Shown here: positions 8,438-17,260 of the stretch, one piece after another
Layout of the letters: each line of letters begins with the position of its first letter
How positions within the stretch are numbered: position 1 is the first letter of the stretch
NCBI RefSeq assembly: GCF_900452415.1
Contig: NZ_UGNX01000001.1
Span: 3,100,001-3,164,000 of the forward strand
Length of the DNA stretch: 64,000 nt
Origin: Legionella cincinnatiensis
Lineage (GTDB): Bacteria; Pseudomonadota; Gammaproteobacteria; Legionellales; Legionellaceae
Direction: 5' to 3'
Notes under the pieces: generated by a model
What the model was told of the DNA's origin: nothing
The model's input: only the letters and a program-made list of their open reading frames with translations
Database searches by the model: none
Made by a program: the position numbers and the translations under genes

Positions 8438-9115
8438 TTACCAAATTTTGGCCAACAGTTGCCTATAACCTTTAACCACTCGTTCTGCAGTAAAAAAATG
8501 CTGCCTCTCATAAGTAGTCATGAGGCCAATAACTTGCATTCCGGCGGCTTTTGCTGCATTAACTCCATAAGGCGTATCTTCTATTACCAAACAACGAGAC
8601 GGCAAAACATCTAATCGCTTAGCTGTTAATAAGTACCCCTCCGGAGAAGGTTTCCCGATTTGAACATCTTCAGCGGTGACAATAGTATCAAAATAAGCGC
8701 GTAATTTTCCTTGTCTCACCTTAGAAAGAACAGCCATTATTTCACTATGACTTGAACCACTACAAATAGCAATTTTTTTCACTTTAGATGCTATTTTAAA
8801 AATAAACTGCTCAAAATCAGCAACTAAAGGTAGCGAATCACTCGAGTTGATAATATTGATGTATGCTGTACTTTTTTGGTGAATGAAACAATGAATTTCT
8901 GTATTTGAAAAACTAAATCCTTTATTTTTTAGTAAGCTAGGAAACATATCTTTGTCCGCTAAACCTAGATATTTATCCATGTACTCTTGATAACTTATTG
9001 TTATTCCCAAAGGTTTAAGTACTTCACAGCACGCTTCATAATGAATAGGTTCACTATCAAGAATGACTCCATCAAAATCAAAAATAATTGCATCAAACAT
9101 ATATTTAATATCCAT
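8438..9115 (-). CDS. HAD-superfamily phosphatase (beta-phosphoglucomutase-like subfamily)
   Basis: The 225-aa HAD hydrolase has motif I DFDGVILDSEP near the N-terminus, motif II ICSGSS, the Lys of KPSPEGY and the motif IV region VIEDTPYGVNAAKAAGM. The helical cap follows motif I, as in GPH/PGMB-type enzymes acting on small phosphorylated sugars or phosphoglycolate. Two ATGs are possible, at 9115 and at 9100 (giving MFDAIIFDFDG, closest to the family). Neither has a strong ribosome site. The substrate is unknown. It stands alone. Confidence 0.88.
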   Translation of the reverse strand: MDIKYMFDAIIFDFDGVILDSEPIHYEACCEVLKPLGITISYQEYMDKYLGLADKDMFPSLLKNKGFSFSNTEIHCFIHQKSTAYINIINSSDSLPLVADFEQFIFKIASKVKKIAICSGSSHSEIMAVLSKVRQGKLRAYFDTIVTAEDVQIGKPSPEGYLLTAKRLDVLPSRCLVIEDTPYGVNAAKAAGMQVIGLMTTYERQHFFTAERVVKGYRQLLAKIW

Positions 9116-9244
9116 TTAGGGCTATTTAAACCACTCATCCATGAAATGTTATCATCTATCTAATCAGTGGGTAAATCTAATCTTCTTCAAGAAAGATCTA
9201 TATATATAGTGCCCTAATCATATTATCGAAATTTAATTGTAGTT

Positions 9245-10486
9245 TTATCTATTAAAGATCTTTCCTAATTCATTGGTTTCAAGATCATGTTCTTCCAAAA
9301 GAGCCAGAGACTCTTCGCTAGTCAGTTTTCTATTATTTTCTAATTCCATTTGTTGTATATTTTCAGGAACGGACCTACCTAGTTGGGCCATTACCTGCGG
9401 TACATCAGGTATTTCAGAATCATGATTTTCTTGTGTTGCTTGCTCCATATCAGGCATACTCAAAATCGCAGTATATTTCCCTTCAATTTTTCCTGTTTCT
9501 TGATTAATAAGCATTACATATGGAGGATGATATAGCGAAGACACTTCACCATTGATTTTTATTTTATAAACGCTGCGTGTTTCACCATAATCAAAATCGG
9601 AGTCAATCCCTAAAACATTTTGGAAAAATGTTTTGAAGTTCTTTCCATGCCCAAATAACCAACAATCTTGTTGCTCCACGCGTTCAATAAACGCTTTAGT
9701 ATCTTTTATTTTGTCACCGGAATAATCCAAGTTTTGGCAAACGTCCGGTTTACCATCCACTCTAGATTCGAGAATTACGGGTTTACTATGAATTTGTATT
9801 TTCTCTGCTGCCTCCATTCTTTTTTTATAAAGTTGTTTGAAATCTTCATCACTGTATATCCACATCGATATTTTTAAAAGAATTTTTTGGATAGGTGATT
9901 TCCAAAATGAAAGCCGATCATACAATTTCTGCATATCTTCTTTGGATCGAACATCATATCCAGAAGGAGAAACAGTATTTTCTACTAAAAAAGGAAGAAT
10001 AGAAATTTGTGCATTATTGATTTCCGCAGGAATCACCAATCCAGCTGTTTGCATCGCCCTATTCATCGGTGAGATCGCAATTTGAGGGTGTTGAGTTGTA
10101 GGATAAAATAATAAACTGCCACTAAATTGATTGGTTGTCTCCATGTTTTTTGCGGCTTTTTCTGAAATAGCAGCATTTGGACTTAGCCCTAAGCGTTTTT
10201 GCCCCCAGCTACTGCATTCTCCATGGCGACTAAATAAAATATGAGCGGTAATTTCAATTCCTTTTGCTTGCAGATAGAGTCTATCTGTTTCTTTGATTTG
10301 CTTTAATATTTTTCTACGTTGATCATCCTGGCTCTTATTTAACTGTTCTATCAGTTTATTAATTTCCTTTAAATAACTGTCCTGAATTGTTCTAAAAATT
10401 TCATTGCGTTGCTTAGGTTCTTTGATTACATCTAACTTTAATTTTTCAGCTTCTAGTAATTCTTTAAAAGACATGTACCATCTCAT
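9245..10486 (-). CDS. Histidine-phosphatase-like protein, candidate Dot/Icm effector
   Basis: The 413-aa protein opens with about 75 residues of charged helix or coiled coil. It then shows a phosphoglycerate-mutase/histidine-phosphatase core: SRHGE at 86-90 (His88 as phospho-acceptor), a second Arg in SPMNRAMQTAG (Arg143), and a late GHG with His280. The spacing is wider than in small phosphatases, so the fold carries insertions. The last 60 residues are acidic and Glu-rich, including TSEESLALLEEHDLETNE, resembling the E-block secretion signals of Legionella type IV effectors. No signal peptide is present. Both ATG 10486 and ATG 10474 are possible starts. The function in host cells is inference. 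Confidence 0.7.
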   Translation of the reverse strand: MRWYMSFKELLEAEKLKLDVIKEPKQRNEIFRTIQDSYLKEINKLIEQLNKSQDDQRRKILKQIKETDRLYLQAKGIEITAHILFSRHGECSSWGQKRLGLSPNAAISEKAAKNMETTNQFSGSLLFYPTTQHPQIAISPMNRAMQTAGLVIPAEINNAQISILPFLVENTVSPSGYDVRSKEDMQKLYDRLSFWKSPIQKILLKISMWIYSDEDFKQLYKKRMEAAEKIQIHSKPVILESRVDGKPDVCQNLDYSGDKIKDTKAFIERVEQQDCWLFGHGKNFKTFFQNVLGIDSDFDYGETRSVYKIKINGEVSSLYHPPYVMLINQETGKIEGKYTAILSMPDMEQATQENHDSEIPDVPQVMAQLGRSVPENIQQMELENNRKLTSEESLALLEEHDLETNELGKIFNR

Positions 10487-10540
10487 AAAACAAAATGTAT
10501 ATTTATTTTACAGCAAAAACGTTCAATTGATAAGATAACC

Positions 10541-11443
10541 TCATAAAATAGTTACTATGCTCTGATCTGCATCTAAAAGAACTTCTTTTCCTAGAGGTAA
10601 AACACATCTTCTCGAGAAATGTCCATAAGGAAAATTTTTAATGCAAGGAGTATTAATTCGTAATGACCATTCTTCAATCACATCGTCAATAGTTCCATCA
10701 CGTTCAGGGAAATACTTTGCAATACAACGAGCAAATTGACCGAAGATCACTCCATTTACTTCATCAAAAAAACCAGCCATATCGAGCTGAGAAAGTCGGC
10801 TATCTACCTGATAAGGTTCAGCGCCCACATCCTCTAATATTAAGATACAATTTTTTACTTCAGGTTGATATGGTGTCCCCATTAATGAAACCCATGACTC
10901 CAAATTTCCCCCCACTAATCTCCCTTGAACAATGCCAGGTTTCACAGTTTGGCCTTCATGAATTTGAAAAGATTCTCCTCTAAGACATGCCCAAAGTGTC
11001 GATTCAATTAAAGGATCAAGTTGTTCCCTGTCTATATCGCCAAAAACAAAACCAGTACAGGAGATAATTCCCGCTTTCTTGAATAAACCTGCTTGTAACG
11101 CTGTAGTGTCACTAAATCCGCATAAATATTTAGGATGAGCGCGTATAATCTCATAATCAAGAAAAGGTAATATTCGTTGCGAGCCATAACCCCCGCCAAT
11201 AGCCATAATCGTTTTAACCTCATTATCTATAAAACAATCCATGAGATCATTTGTTCGATATTCATCTTCCCCTGCTAAAAAACGATCTTTAGCAGACACA
11301 TGCCGCCCTACTTTCACTTTAAATCCTTTTTGCTGCAAATAAGAAGTACCCTTTTCAAGTAATCCAGGAAGCATCGGACTTGAGAGAGTAATCAGCCCAA
11401 TAATATCCCCAAATTTCAATGGCTCAGGGTAAAGATAACTCAT
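10541..11443 (-). CDS. LD-carboxypeptidase, peptidase family S66
   Basis: The 300-aa cytoplasmic protein has the S66 triad in order: Ser111 in GFSDTT, Glu204 in LEDVG, and His275 in PYGHF. The AIGGGYGS block upstream of the serine is typical. Family members trim the terminal D-Ala from muropeptide tetrapeptides during wall recycling (LdcA) or cleave microcin C-type compounds (MccF). The sequence does not decide between them. A GGAGA ribosome site lies 6 bases before the ATG. Confidence 0.9.
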   Translation of the reverse strand: MSYLYPEPLKFGDIIGLITLSSPMLPGLLEKGTSYLQQKGFKVKVGRHVSAKDRFLAGEDEYRTNDLMDCFIDNEVKTIMAIGGGYGSQRILPFLDYEIIRAHPKYLCGFSDTTALQAGLFKKAGIISCTGFVFGDIDREQLDPLIESTLWACLRGESFQIHEGQTVKPGIVQGRLVGGNLESWVSLMGTPYQPEVKNCILILEDVGAEPYQVDSRLSQLDMAGFFDEVNGVIFGQFARCIAKYFPERDGTIDDVIEEWSLRINTPCIKNFPYGHFSRRCVLPLGKEVLLDADQSIVTIL

Positions 11444-11470
11444 CTTATTTCTCCGAAATTAAGGTAATAT

Positions 11471-11977
11471 TCAACTCATAAGAGAGCTTTTTTGGTGTTT
11501 TTTATCGAGCAAATACAAAAATGCAATAAGACTAGTAAAAATATAAAGCAGCATATTTATATGGGAATGCCCAGCTTGATATTGAATGAATATTTCATCA
11601 GCAACTAAAAAACATCCAAACAACGCCGTATTTAAGATAAATGCCTGCAGCGTTCGATATACATAATAGTTCCCACAAGTATAATAAGAAATGAAAGCGC
11701 GCCAATAGAGCACTGCAATGATCATCACCCATAAGTTGATTATTGAAAAAAGAATGAGACACAACAAATCGTTATCAAGACGATACAATTTAAAAAACCT
11801 GTGAATCCAATCAAGATTATGTGACGAAGCAGGAAAATTAGCGGGCAATAGGCCAAACCCAACCATTAGATTACAAAAATCAGTCAGAAAGACGATAGAA
11901 ATCCATAATGCCCACATGAGTATAATGCCCTGAGCAAAAATACGAAATAATCGCTCCGTGGCTACCTTGATATACAT
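11471..11977 (-). CDS. Hypothetical four-helix inner-membrane protein
   Basis: The protein is about 168 aa with four strongly hydrophobic segments (roughly residues 15-40, 73-98, 111-128 and 139-157) separated by short loops. The ATG at 11977 is preceded by GGAAGAAG and is preferred to the TTG four codons upstream. The N-terminus MYIKVATERLFRIFAQG is amphipathic. I recognise no family or catalytic motif. It lies 27 bases upstream of the LD-carboxypeptidase start on the same strand, so the two may form an operon. Confidence 0.6.
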   Translation of the reverse strand: MYIKVATERLFRIFAQGIILMWALWISIVFLTDFCNLMVGFGLLPANFPASSHNLDWIHRFFKLYRLDNDLLCLILFSIINLWVMIIAVLYWRAFISYYTCGNYYVYRTLQAFILNTALFGCFLVADEIFIQYQAGHSHINMLLYIFTSLIAFLYLLDKKHQKSSLMS

Positions 11978-12020
11978 TTCTTCTTCCAAGTAGTAAAATC
12001 CTTAAACTAAATTCACATTA

Positions 12021-12912
12021 ACTTATTGTGAGTTGCGTATAAGCGAACATGGAGTTACTTCATCCCCTTTGGGCTAAGCAAGCGCGTAGTGTTACCTCAA
12101 AGCCTAGCACAAATTTCCAAGTGCTGTGTCGTATAAGCGAACGTGGATTTACTTCCTCTCGTTCGGGCTGAGGAAGCGCGTAGCGCTGTCTCGAAGCCTA
12201 GGACAAATGTTCAACTTCCGTGCTAAGGCTTCGAGACGGCATAAATGCCTCCTCAGCCTGAACGGTTGAGACAGAGGCTGGATCTCAATAGATTTTTTAT
12301 CCGCAACTCATGTTCACTTAATGAGGATCGTATAAGCGAACATGGAGTTACTTCATCCCATTTGGGCTAAGCAAGCGTGTAGTGTTGCCTCAAAACCTAG
12401 CACAAATTTCCAAGTGCTGTGTCGTATAAGCGAACGTGGATTTACTTCCTCTCGTTCGGGCTGAGGAAGCGCGTAGCGCTGTCTCGAAGCCTAGGACAAA
12501 TGTTCAACTTCCGTGCTAAGGCTTCGAGACGGCATAAATGCCTCCTCAGCCTGAACGGTTGAGACAGAGGCTGGATCTCAATAGATTTTTTATCCGCAAC
12601 TCATGTTCACTTAATGAGGATCGTATAAGCGAACATGGAGTTACTTCATCCCATTTGGGCTAAGCAAGCGTGTAGTGTTGCCTCAAAACCTAGCACAAAT
12701 TTCCAAGTGCTGTGTCGTATAAGCGAACGTGGATTTACTTCCTCTCGTTCGGGCTGAGGAAGCGCATAGCGCTGTCTCGAAGCCTAGTACAAATGTTCAA
12801 CTTCCGTGCTAAGGCTTCGAGACGGCATAAATGCCTCCTCAGCCTGAACGGTTGAGACAGAGGCTGGATCTCAATAGATTCTTTATCCGAAACTCACGTT
12901 CACTTATTGTGA
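12021..12912. repeat. Tandem array of three 293 bp palindromic elements
   Basis: The motif CGTATAAGCGAACATGGAGT recurs at 12036, 12329 and 12622, an exact period of 293 bp over three nearly identical units. Each unit has a degenerate half-copy (TTTGGGCTAAGCAAGCG, CCTCAAAGCCTAGC) followed by a good palindrome: CGTTCGGGCTGAGGAAGCG...GTCTCGAAGCCT and its complement GGCTTCGAGACGGC...CTCCTCAGCCTGAACG. Inverted termini (GTGAGTTGCGTATAA left, TTATCCGAAACTCAC right) match other copies. The 11-base word ACTTATTGTGA flanks the array at 12021-12031 and 12902-12912. No protein-coding potential is visible, and the remaining 11978-13034 stretch is plain AT-rich DNA. Confidence 0.9.
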
Positions 12913-13220
12913 CACACATATAGTTTAATGGATTTGCAAGGATGTTCAATAATACAATTGTTCTTATCTGATAAAGCGTTATGTTCCTATTTACCATGAT
13001 TCAGTAAGAACGATCTTAGAAGATAACCTCTTGTTTGCCTGACATCATAAACTTCCAAAACTCTAGGCCGATCTACAATTTACTACCTTGCATCAAAAAT
13101 GCTTTGATTTTTGAATCACCTAAAACAACATCAAACTTGACAAAACAAGAAGTTGAACCAGAATTTATTAACAGTAAAGGACTTTTTGCATGGATAACAA
13201 GGTTCATATGGAGAGAAATT

Positions 13221-13823
13221 ATGGCTACTTCTAATAGACTTAAGGAACAATACCCTATGAGCGAAATAGAAGCAATTTACAGACGCCGGGCTGTACGTAA
13301 TTACCTACCACAAACTCTAGACCGTGCAACAATCAACTCCTTACTTGATGCGGCAGTTCAAGCACCCACCGCCATGCATGAAGAACCTTGGTCCTTTGTG
13401 GTAATTCAAGACAAAGAAATGTTAAATAGTTTATCAAATAGTATTAAGGCACTTATTTACAATGAAGCTCATAACTATCCAAAAACCCAAATCAAACATC
13501 TATTGGATCTCGTAAATAATCCTGAATTTCACGCATTTTATAATGCAAGTACTTTAATCGTTATCTACAGTAAATATCATGGACCCTTTGTCGCCGCTGA
13601 TTGTTGGTTAGCAGCTGAAAATCTCATGTTAACGGCGTGTGCGCAAGGACTTGGTACCTGTGTTATTGGGCTTGCAATTTCAGCTTTAAATACTCCGGAG
13701 TGGAAAATGAAACTGAATCTTCCATCCAATATTGTAGCTATTGCGCCAATTATCGTAGGTATTCCTGCCGGCGAAACTCAAGTAGTACCGCGTAAATCAC
13801 CCGAAATTTTAGTATGGAAATAA
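13221..13823 (+). CDS. Nitroreductase family protein (FMN-dependent oxidoreductase)
   Basis: The 200-aa flavoprotein has YRRRAVRNYLP near the N-terminus (FMN phosphate binding), DAAVQAPTAMHEEPW, a central AADCWLAAENLMLTACAQGLGTC helix in two pieces, and a C-terminal IVGIPAGE segment. These are classic nitroreductase blocks. The frame is open 62 codons further upstream to a TTG. The ATG at 13221 is chosen because GGAGAG lies 6 bases before it and family homology begins there. It reduces nitro-aromatic, quinone or similar substrates with NAD(P)H; the substrate is unknown. A Cys-rich secreted protein gene follows after 22 bases. Confidence 0.88.
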   Translation: MATSNRLKEQYPMSEIEAIYRRRAVRNYLPQTLDRATINSLLDAAVQAPTAMHEEPWSFVVIQDKEMLNSLSNSIKALIYNEAHNYPKTQIKHLLDLVNNPEFHAFYNASTLIVIYSKYHGPFVAADCWLAAENLMLTACAQGLGTCVIGLAISALNTPEWKMKLNLPSNIVAIAPIIVGIPAGETQVVPRKSPEILVWK

Positions 13824-13845
13824 AATATAATTAAGGACATACCTC

Positions 13846-14379
13846 ATGAAAAAAAATCTACTCATATTTTTGTTATTAACACTCAGTTTCTCAGTAATGG
13901 GGAAAACTTCCGATTTTATTCTTTGTAAAAGCAAATTTGCCTTATGTACTACTGCACCTTGTAACCCCATACATGGAAAAAAAGGATGGGTTTCTTGTCA
14001 CTGTACTGTGCAAGAAGGATATTCTGCAGGAGAAAAACCGTGTACTGGCGTAAAAAAAACAAGCAAGGGACAAATCATAAAATCACGCTATTATCCTATT
14101 AAAACTTTTGCGATTTGCAAGAATGAACGTCCTTGGGCTTGGTGTTTGGACAGTCCATGTATCATTGATAAAAAAGATCCTTCAAAAGCAAAATGTATGT
14201 GTTCTGTAGTACGCAACAAAGGGCCTTATCTTATTGTCACGGATAAATATACTAAGAATACCTGTACTACTGGACTTTATTCGTCAGCAACAGTTAAAGG
14301 GGCAGAAGAGATAACCGATTTTTTAAAAGCCCACAAAGAACTTCGCCCTTTCCCTACCAAAATTCTTAACAAACAGTAG
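13846..14379 (+). CDS. Secreted Cys-rich protein with an internal duplication
   Basis: This 177-aa protein has a Sec signal (MKKNLLIFLLLTLSFSVMG). Two homologous Cys modules follow. The first runs from FILCKSKFALC through APCNP and SCHC to EKPC; the second from FAICKNERPWAWC through SPCII and KCMC to KNTC. Both share the order C, C, C, CxC, C, so the protein probably arose by duplication and is disulfide-bonded or metal-binding in the periplasm. I do not recognise the family. It is 22 bases downstream of the nitroreductase and probably co-transcribed. Confidence 0.75.
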   Translation: MKKNLLIFLLLTLSFSVMGKTSDFILCKSKFALCTTAPCNPIHGKKGWVSCHCTVQEGYSAGEKPCTGVKKTSKGQIIKSRYYPIKTFAICKNERPWAWCLDSPCIIDKKDPSKAKCMCSVVRNKGPYLIVTDKYTKNTCTTGLYSSATVKGAEEITDFLKAHKELRPFPTKILNKQ

Positions 14380-14394
14380 AATAAGGAGTGTAAG

Positions 14395-14432
14395 GTGGTT
14401 CATCTTAATTAGTGATAAAAAAGATGAACCTC
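14395..14432. terminator. Stem-loop between convergent genes, possible bidirectional terminator
   Basis: The perfect 10 bp arms GGTTCATCTT (14397-14406) and AAGATGAACC (14421-14430) enclose a 14-base A-rich loop. They lie 17 bases after the stop of the Cys-rich protein gene and before the stop of the convergent gene at 14525. A clear U-tract is lacking on the + strand, so termination is only suggested by position. Confidence 0.4.
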
Positions 14433-14524
14433 AAAAAGCTGAGAAGCCTATAAAAACTTTAGAAACATTACCTATATCATAAAAAACTTCACTTAAATAA
14501 AAACAGAAATTATGTCTTATAGGC

Positions 14525-15229
14525 TCATGAATTTTTGTTCTCTGCCAACAAATCATGGGTTGCTTTTTGATAAGTATTTAAAAAATTATCCTGAACAACT
14601 ATAGCCATGTTGTTAATCGCTTGTACGGTACCTGTTTCTTTAAGAACTCCAGTCTTAAATTGCCATTTGCTGGGTAATTTAAGCTTTGCACCTAGTTGTG
14701 CAAGTGATTGTTCTGTCTGTGGTGTTTTTTGGACACTATAGGACTGCATGACATATACATTACCTTTGGGATCAATAAGCTCATAAACAGGTTTACCTGC
14801 ATCATAAACCCATGTTGTTTGACGAGCTACCTGAAGTTGCTTGTAGGGAGCACCAGATCTAAATAAATCCCAGAAACTCATATGGAGTACACCTGCTTCA
14901 CGCATCTTTAAGCCATTAAATGTTTTAACGTCAGGATTCACTAAATCGGAGTTTTTAAGTCCATCAATAACCCAATAACGAGGTCCATTTAAGTGAACAT
15001 GAGAGGAACCTGTTTCGCTCTTTACCTCAGCTGGCGTTATTTTATCCCAAATTTTTTCCGGACAATTATTTAAACCAATTGTATTGTATACTGCATAATC
15101 TGTTCTGCTTTTTTCTATAAGAATCTCACAATATCGTTGTCCACGCAGATGAGATTTTTGTGCCGCAAATGAGAAAGCCGGTAGAATCAATAAAGCAAAA
15201 ATTAGACTTTTTTGGTAACCAATATGCAT
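14525..15229 (-). CDS. Exported hypothetical protein (234 aa)
   Basis: A Sec signal (residues 1-22, ending FSFAA) precedes a soluble domain of about 210 residues with GQRYCEIL, SSHVHLNGPRYWVIDG and ARQTTWVYDAGKPVYELIDPKG split across beta-rich segments. The look is of a periplasmic single-domain protein found in Legionella and some other gammaproteobacteria, with no known reaction that I can name. Two Cys residues (about 34 and 55) could form a disulfide. A CAGGAG ribosome site precedes the ATG by 6 bases. It stands alone. Confidence 0.7.
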   Translation of the reverse strand: MHIGYQKSLIFALLILPAFSFAAQKSHLRGQRYCEILIEKSRTDYAVYNTIGLNNCPEKIWDKITPAEVKSETGSSHVHLNGPRYWVIDGLKNSDLVNPDVKTFNGLKMREAGVLHMSFWDLFRSGAPYKQLQVARQTTWVYDAGKPVYELIDPKGNVYVMQSYSVQKTPQTEQSLAQLGAKLKLPSKWQFKTGVLKETGTVQAINNMAIVVQDNFLNTYQKATHDLLAENKNS

Positions 15230-15339
15230 TATTACTCCTGTAATTTGAATTTATAAGCTCTAAAAGATAATACCCAAGAAATGTGAGAAAATATAGTTTG
15301 ATAATTCCAATATCTATTTGCTTCAAGTTCTAATTAATT

Positions 15340-16380
15340 TTATTTTTTAACAAGATGATTTTGCATGCGACTGACAAAGTGACAAAACATAACACACACC
15401 AAACCTATTAATCCGCCTATAATAACATGTGTAAAACGCTCCGAAGCAATACTCGCTGAATGAGTCGCCAACATTACAGCTATAGCAACAAACAAGCAAC
15501 GAAAAGTATAGGCAATAATATAACGACGAAAAGCAACTAATGTTAAAAACACACAGCACGCCGTAAGGGCCAAATTTAAAGATGTATTGGGTATAAGAAA
15601 TTGGCCTAAGAGAATACCTGAAGGCACACCAATGGAAACGCCTATAGCGCGTTGGCGCAATTTTTGTGGGCTTGTCGCAATATCTCCTGTAATCACACTT
15701 GCAGTTCCCCAGATCATCCATTGTCCATTGCCCATATGAAAATACTCTACTAAAAATGCTGAAATACACACAGCAATCGCCATGGAAATCATATTTTCAA
15801 CATAAGGGTTTTGCTCTCCAAAATCCCCTAAGCCACTGAGTCTTAGAGGATGATAATGGATGAATTGCTTCTTATAAAATGCGCGTGCTTTATCATATTG
15901 GGCGATCAACAAAGTAGGAAGCAAAGCAACCAAGAAATAAGGTAAAAATTGAGGAGCCTGTTGCAGCAATTTTTCAGGTTGTGTTTCAGCAGCAAACTCT
16001 GTAGCAAGAATAATTGCGGGTATAAACGTCCAACTGCCCAAATGACGTAATTTATTTCCCTTCATGGTAATCCAAAATATGGTCATTGCTGCCAAGGAAC
16101 AGGAAATCACATAAAGCACAGGCTTAAGTTGTGTTAAAAACAGTAAATAAAACATGATAATCACAATAAACCCATGCAGCAATACGCCTAATGCCGTCAA
16201 CTCAAGCCGTTCTTCAACGATTAAAGTAGCCATGGTTAAAACAGAGGCTTGTAACCACAAAGGATTATTAGTACTTAAATAAAGAAATGCAAATGGCAGT
16301 AATGCAATAATGCCGCGCAGCAATGACCAAATTTTAATTTCATTTTTTAATGCGTTTACTGCTTTAAAAAGAATTTTCAT
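15340..16380 (-). CDS. FUSC-type inner-membrane protein (DUF2955-like)
   Basis: The 346-aa protein has two sets of about five hydrophobic helices separated by a hydrophilic stretch near residues 170-195. The motif GQWMIWGTASVITGDIATSP followed by RAIGVSIGVPSGILLGQF matches the FUSC/AaeB-like half repeat (usually TPQKLRQRxxGTxxG). Such proteins are proposed efflux components for aromatic acids or fusaric acid. Its ATG overlaps the stop of the upstream isochorismatase-fold gene by four bases, so the two are translationally coupled. Confidence 0.8.
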   Translation of the reverse strand: MKILFKAVNALKNEIKIWSLLRGIIALLPFAFLYLSTNNPLWLQASVLTMATLIVEERLELTALGVLLHGFIVIIMFYLLFLTQLKPVLYVISCSLAAMTIFWITMKGNKLRHLGSWTFIPAIILATEFAAETQPEKLLQQAPQFLPYFLVALLPTLLIAQYDKARAFYKKQFIHYHPLRLSGLGDFGEQNPYVENMISMAIAVCISAFLVEYFHMGNGQWMIWGTASVITGDIATSPQKLRQRAIGVSIGVPSGILLGQFLIPNTSLNLALTACCVFLTLVAFRRYIIAYTFRCLFVAIAVMLATHSASIASERFTHVIIGGLIGLVCVMFCHFVSRMQNHLVKK

Positions 16381-16952
16381 GGTAAATTTTTCAACTCACC
16401 TACCGAAACAATTGTGGCGATTTTTTCCATTAATTGGATAGAAGATAGATGTTCTTCTTGATTTACTGCAGCACAAATTTCTTCGACAATACAGACTTTG
16501 TAGTCACGATCATGAGCATCACGTGCCGTACTTTGCACCGCCCAAGAAGTACTAACGCCTCCTAAAATGACACATTCGATTTGATTTGCTCTTAACGCAG
16601 CATCCAGCGCAGTTCCATAAAATGCACTAATTCGCGGCTTCACAATGACTAAACTGTTGCCAATATGCAAATCTGGATGAAATTCAGTACCTTCAGATCC
16701 TAATTTTAGTGCACCCAATTCATGAATCGTTCCAAATATAGGAGAATGTTTGGGTTGTTCTATATAGTGTGCACTAAATCCAACTTTAACCATAATCGTT
16801 AACCAGTTTTTTAATGTTGCGATTTTAAGTACTTCATTCACCTTTTTAATCACATCACGTTCAAGAGCATGAGGGGCGCAGCGCGCAATCTTACCCTGAG
16901 GATGCATAATATCAACAATATAATCTAAACCTATAAACGCGGTACGCATCAT
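16377..16952 (-). CDS. Isochorismatase-fold (cysteine hydrolase-like) protein lacking the nucleophile
   Basis: The 191-aa protein has the fold's Asp10 (FIGLDYIVD), Lys105 (VKPRISAFYGT) and the GGVSTSWAVQSTARDAHDRDY block. The catalytic Cys normally precedes V-x-x-T-A-R-D-A, but here that position is Ala138 (codon GCG). It therefore cannot act by the thiol mechanism of nicotinamidase or N-carbamoylsarcosine hydrolase. Isochorismatases such as EntB/PhzD also lack the Cys, so an ether-hydrolase role is possible. AGGAG lies 5-8 bases before the tandem ATGs. The gene is coupled to the FUSC-like gene, suggesting joint handling of an aromatic compound. Confidence 0.82.
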   Translation of the reverse strand: MMRTAFIGLDYIVDIMHPQGKIARCAPHALERDVIKKVNEVLKIATLKNWLTIMVKVGFSAHYIEQPKHSPIFGTIHELGALKLGSEGTEFHPDLHIGNSLVIVKPRISAFYGTALDAALRANQIECVILGGVSTSWAVQSTARDAHDRDYKVCIVEEICAAVNQEEHLSSIQLMEKIATIVSVGELKNLP

Positions 16953-17260
16953 TATCTCCTATAATTTTTTATCCAATAATAATGGATAGAATTATTTGTC
17001 ACCGATTTTCTTACTTATTGATTAATGAATTTTTTTATATTGTCCTGCTTCAATAAATGGGACATAATCTAACCGATAATCAAATATATAGCCTAAATTA
17101 TGCCAAATTAATATACAAAAAATAAAGATTAGAATGTTTCTAGTGGCCATAACCTGGACTAATAATGGATAGCATCTGGTTGCAAAAATAAGATGAATTG
17201 CAAACAAACCCTGATGTCAACAAAACTCAATTAAAAAAGTTGGGAAAAGGACTGTTTTTT

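Noticed and set aside
12021-12912. CRISPR array or rRNA-like repeat
   Set aside because: Units are 293 bp, adjacent without spacers, and palindromic; they match single dispersed elements elsewhere in the window.
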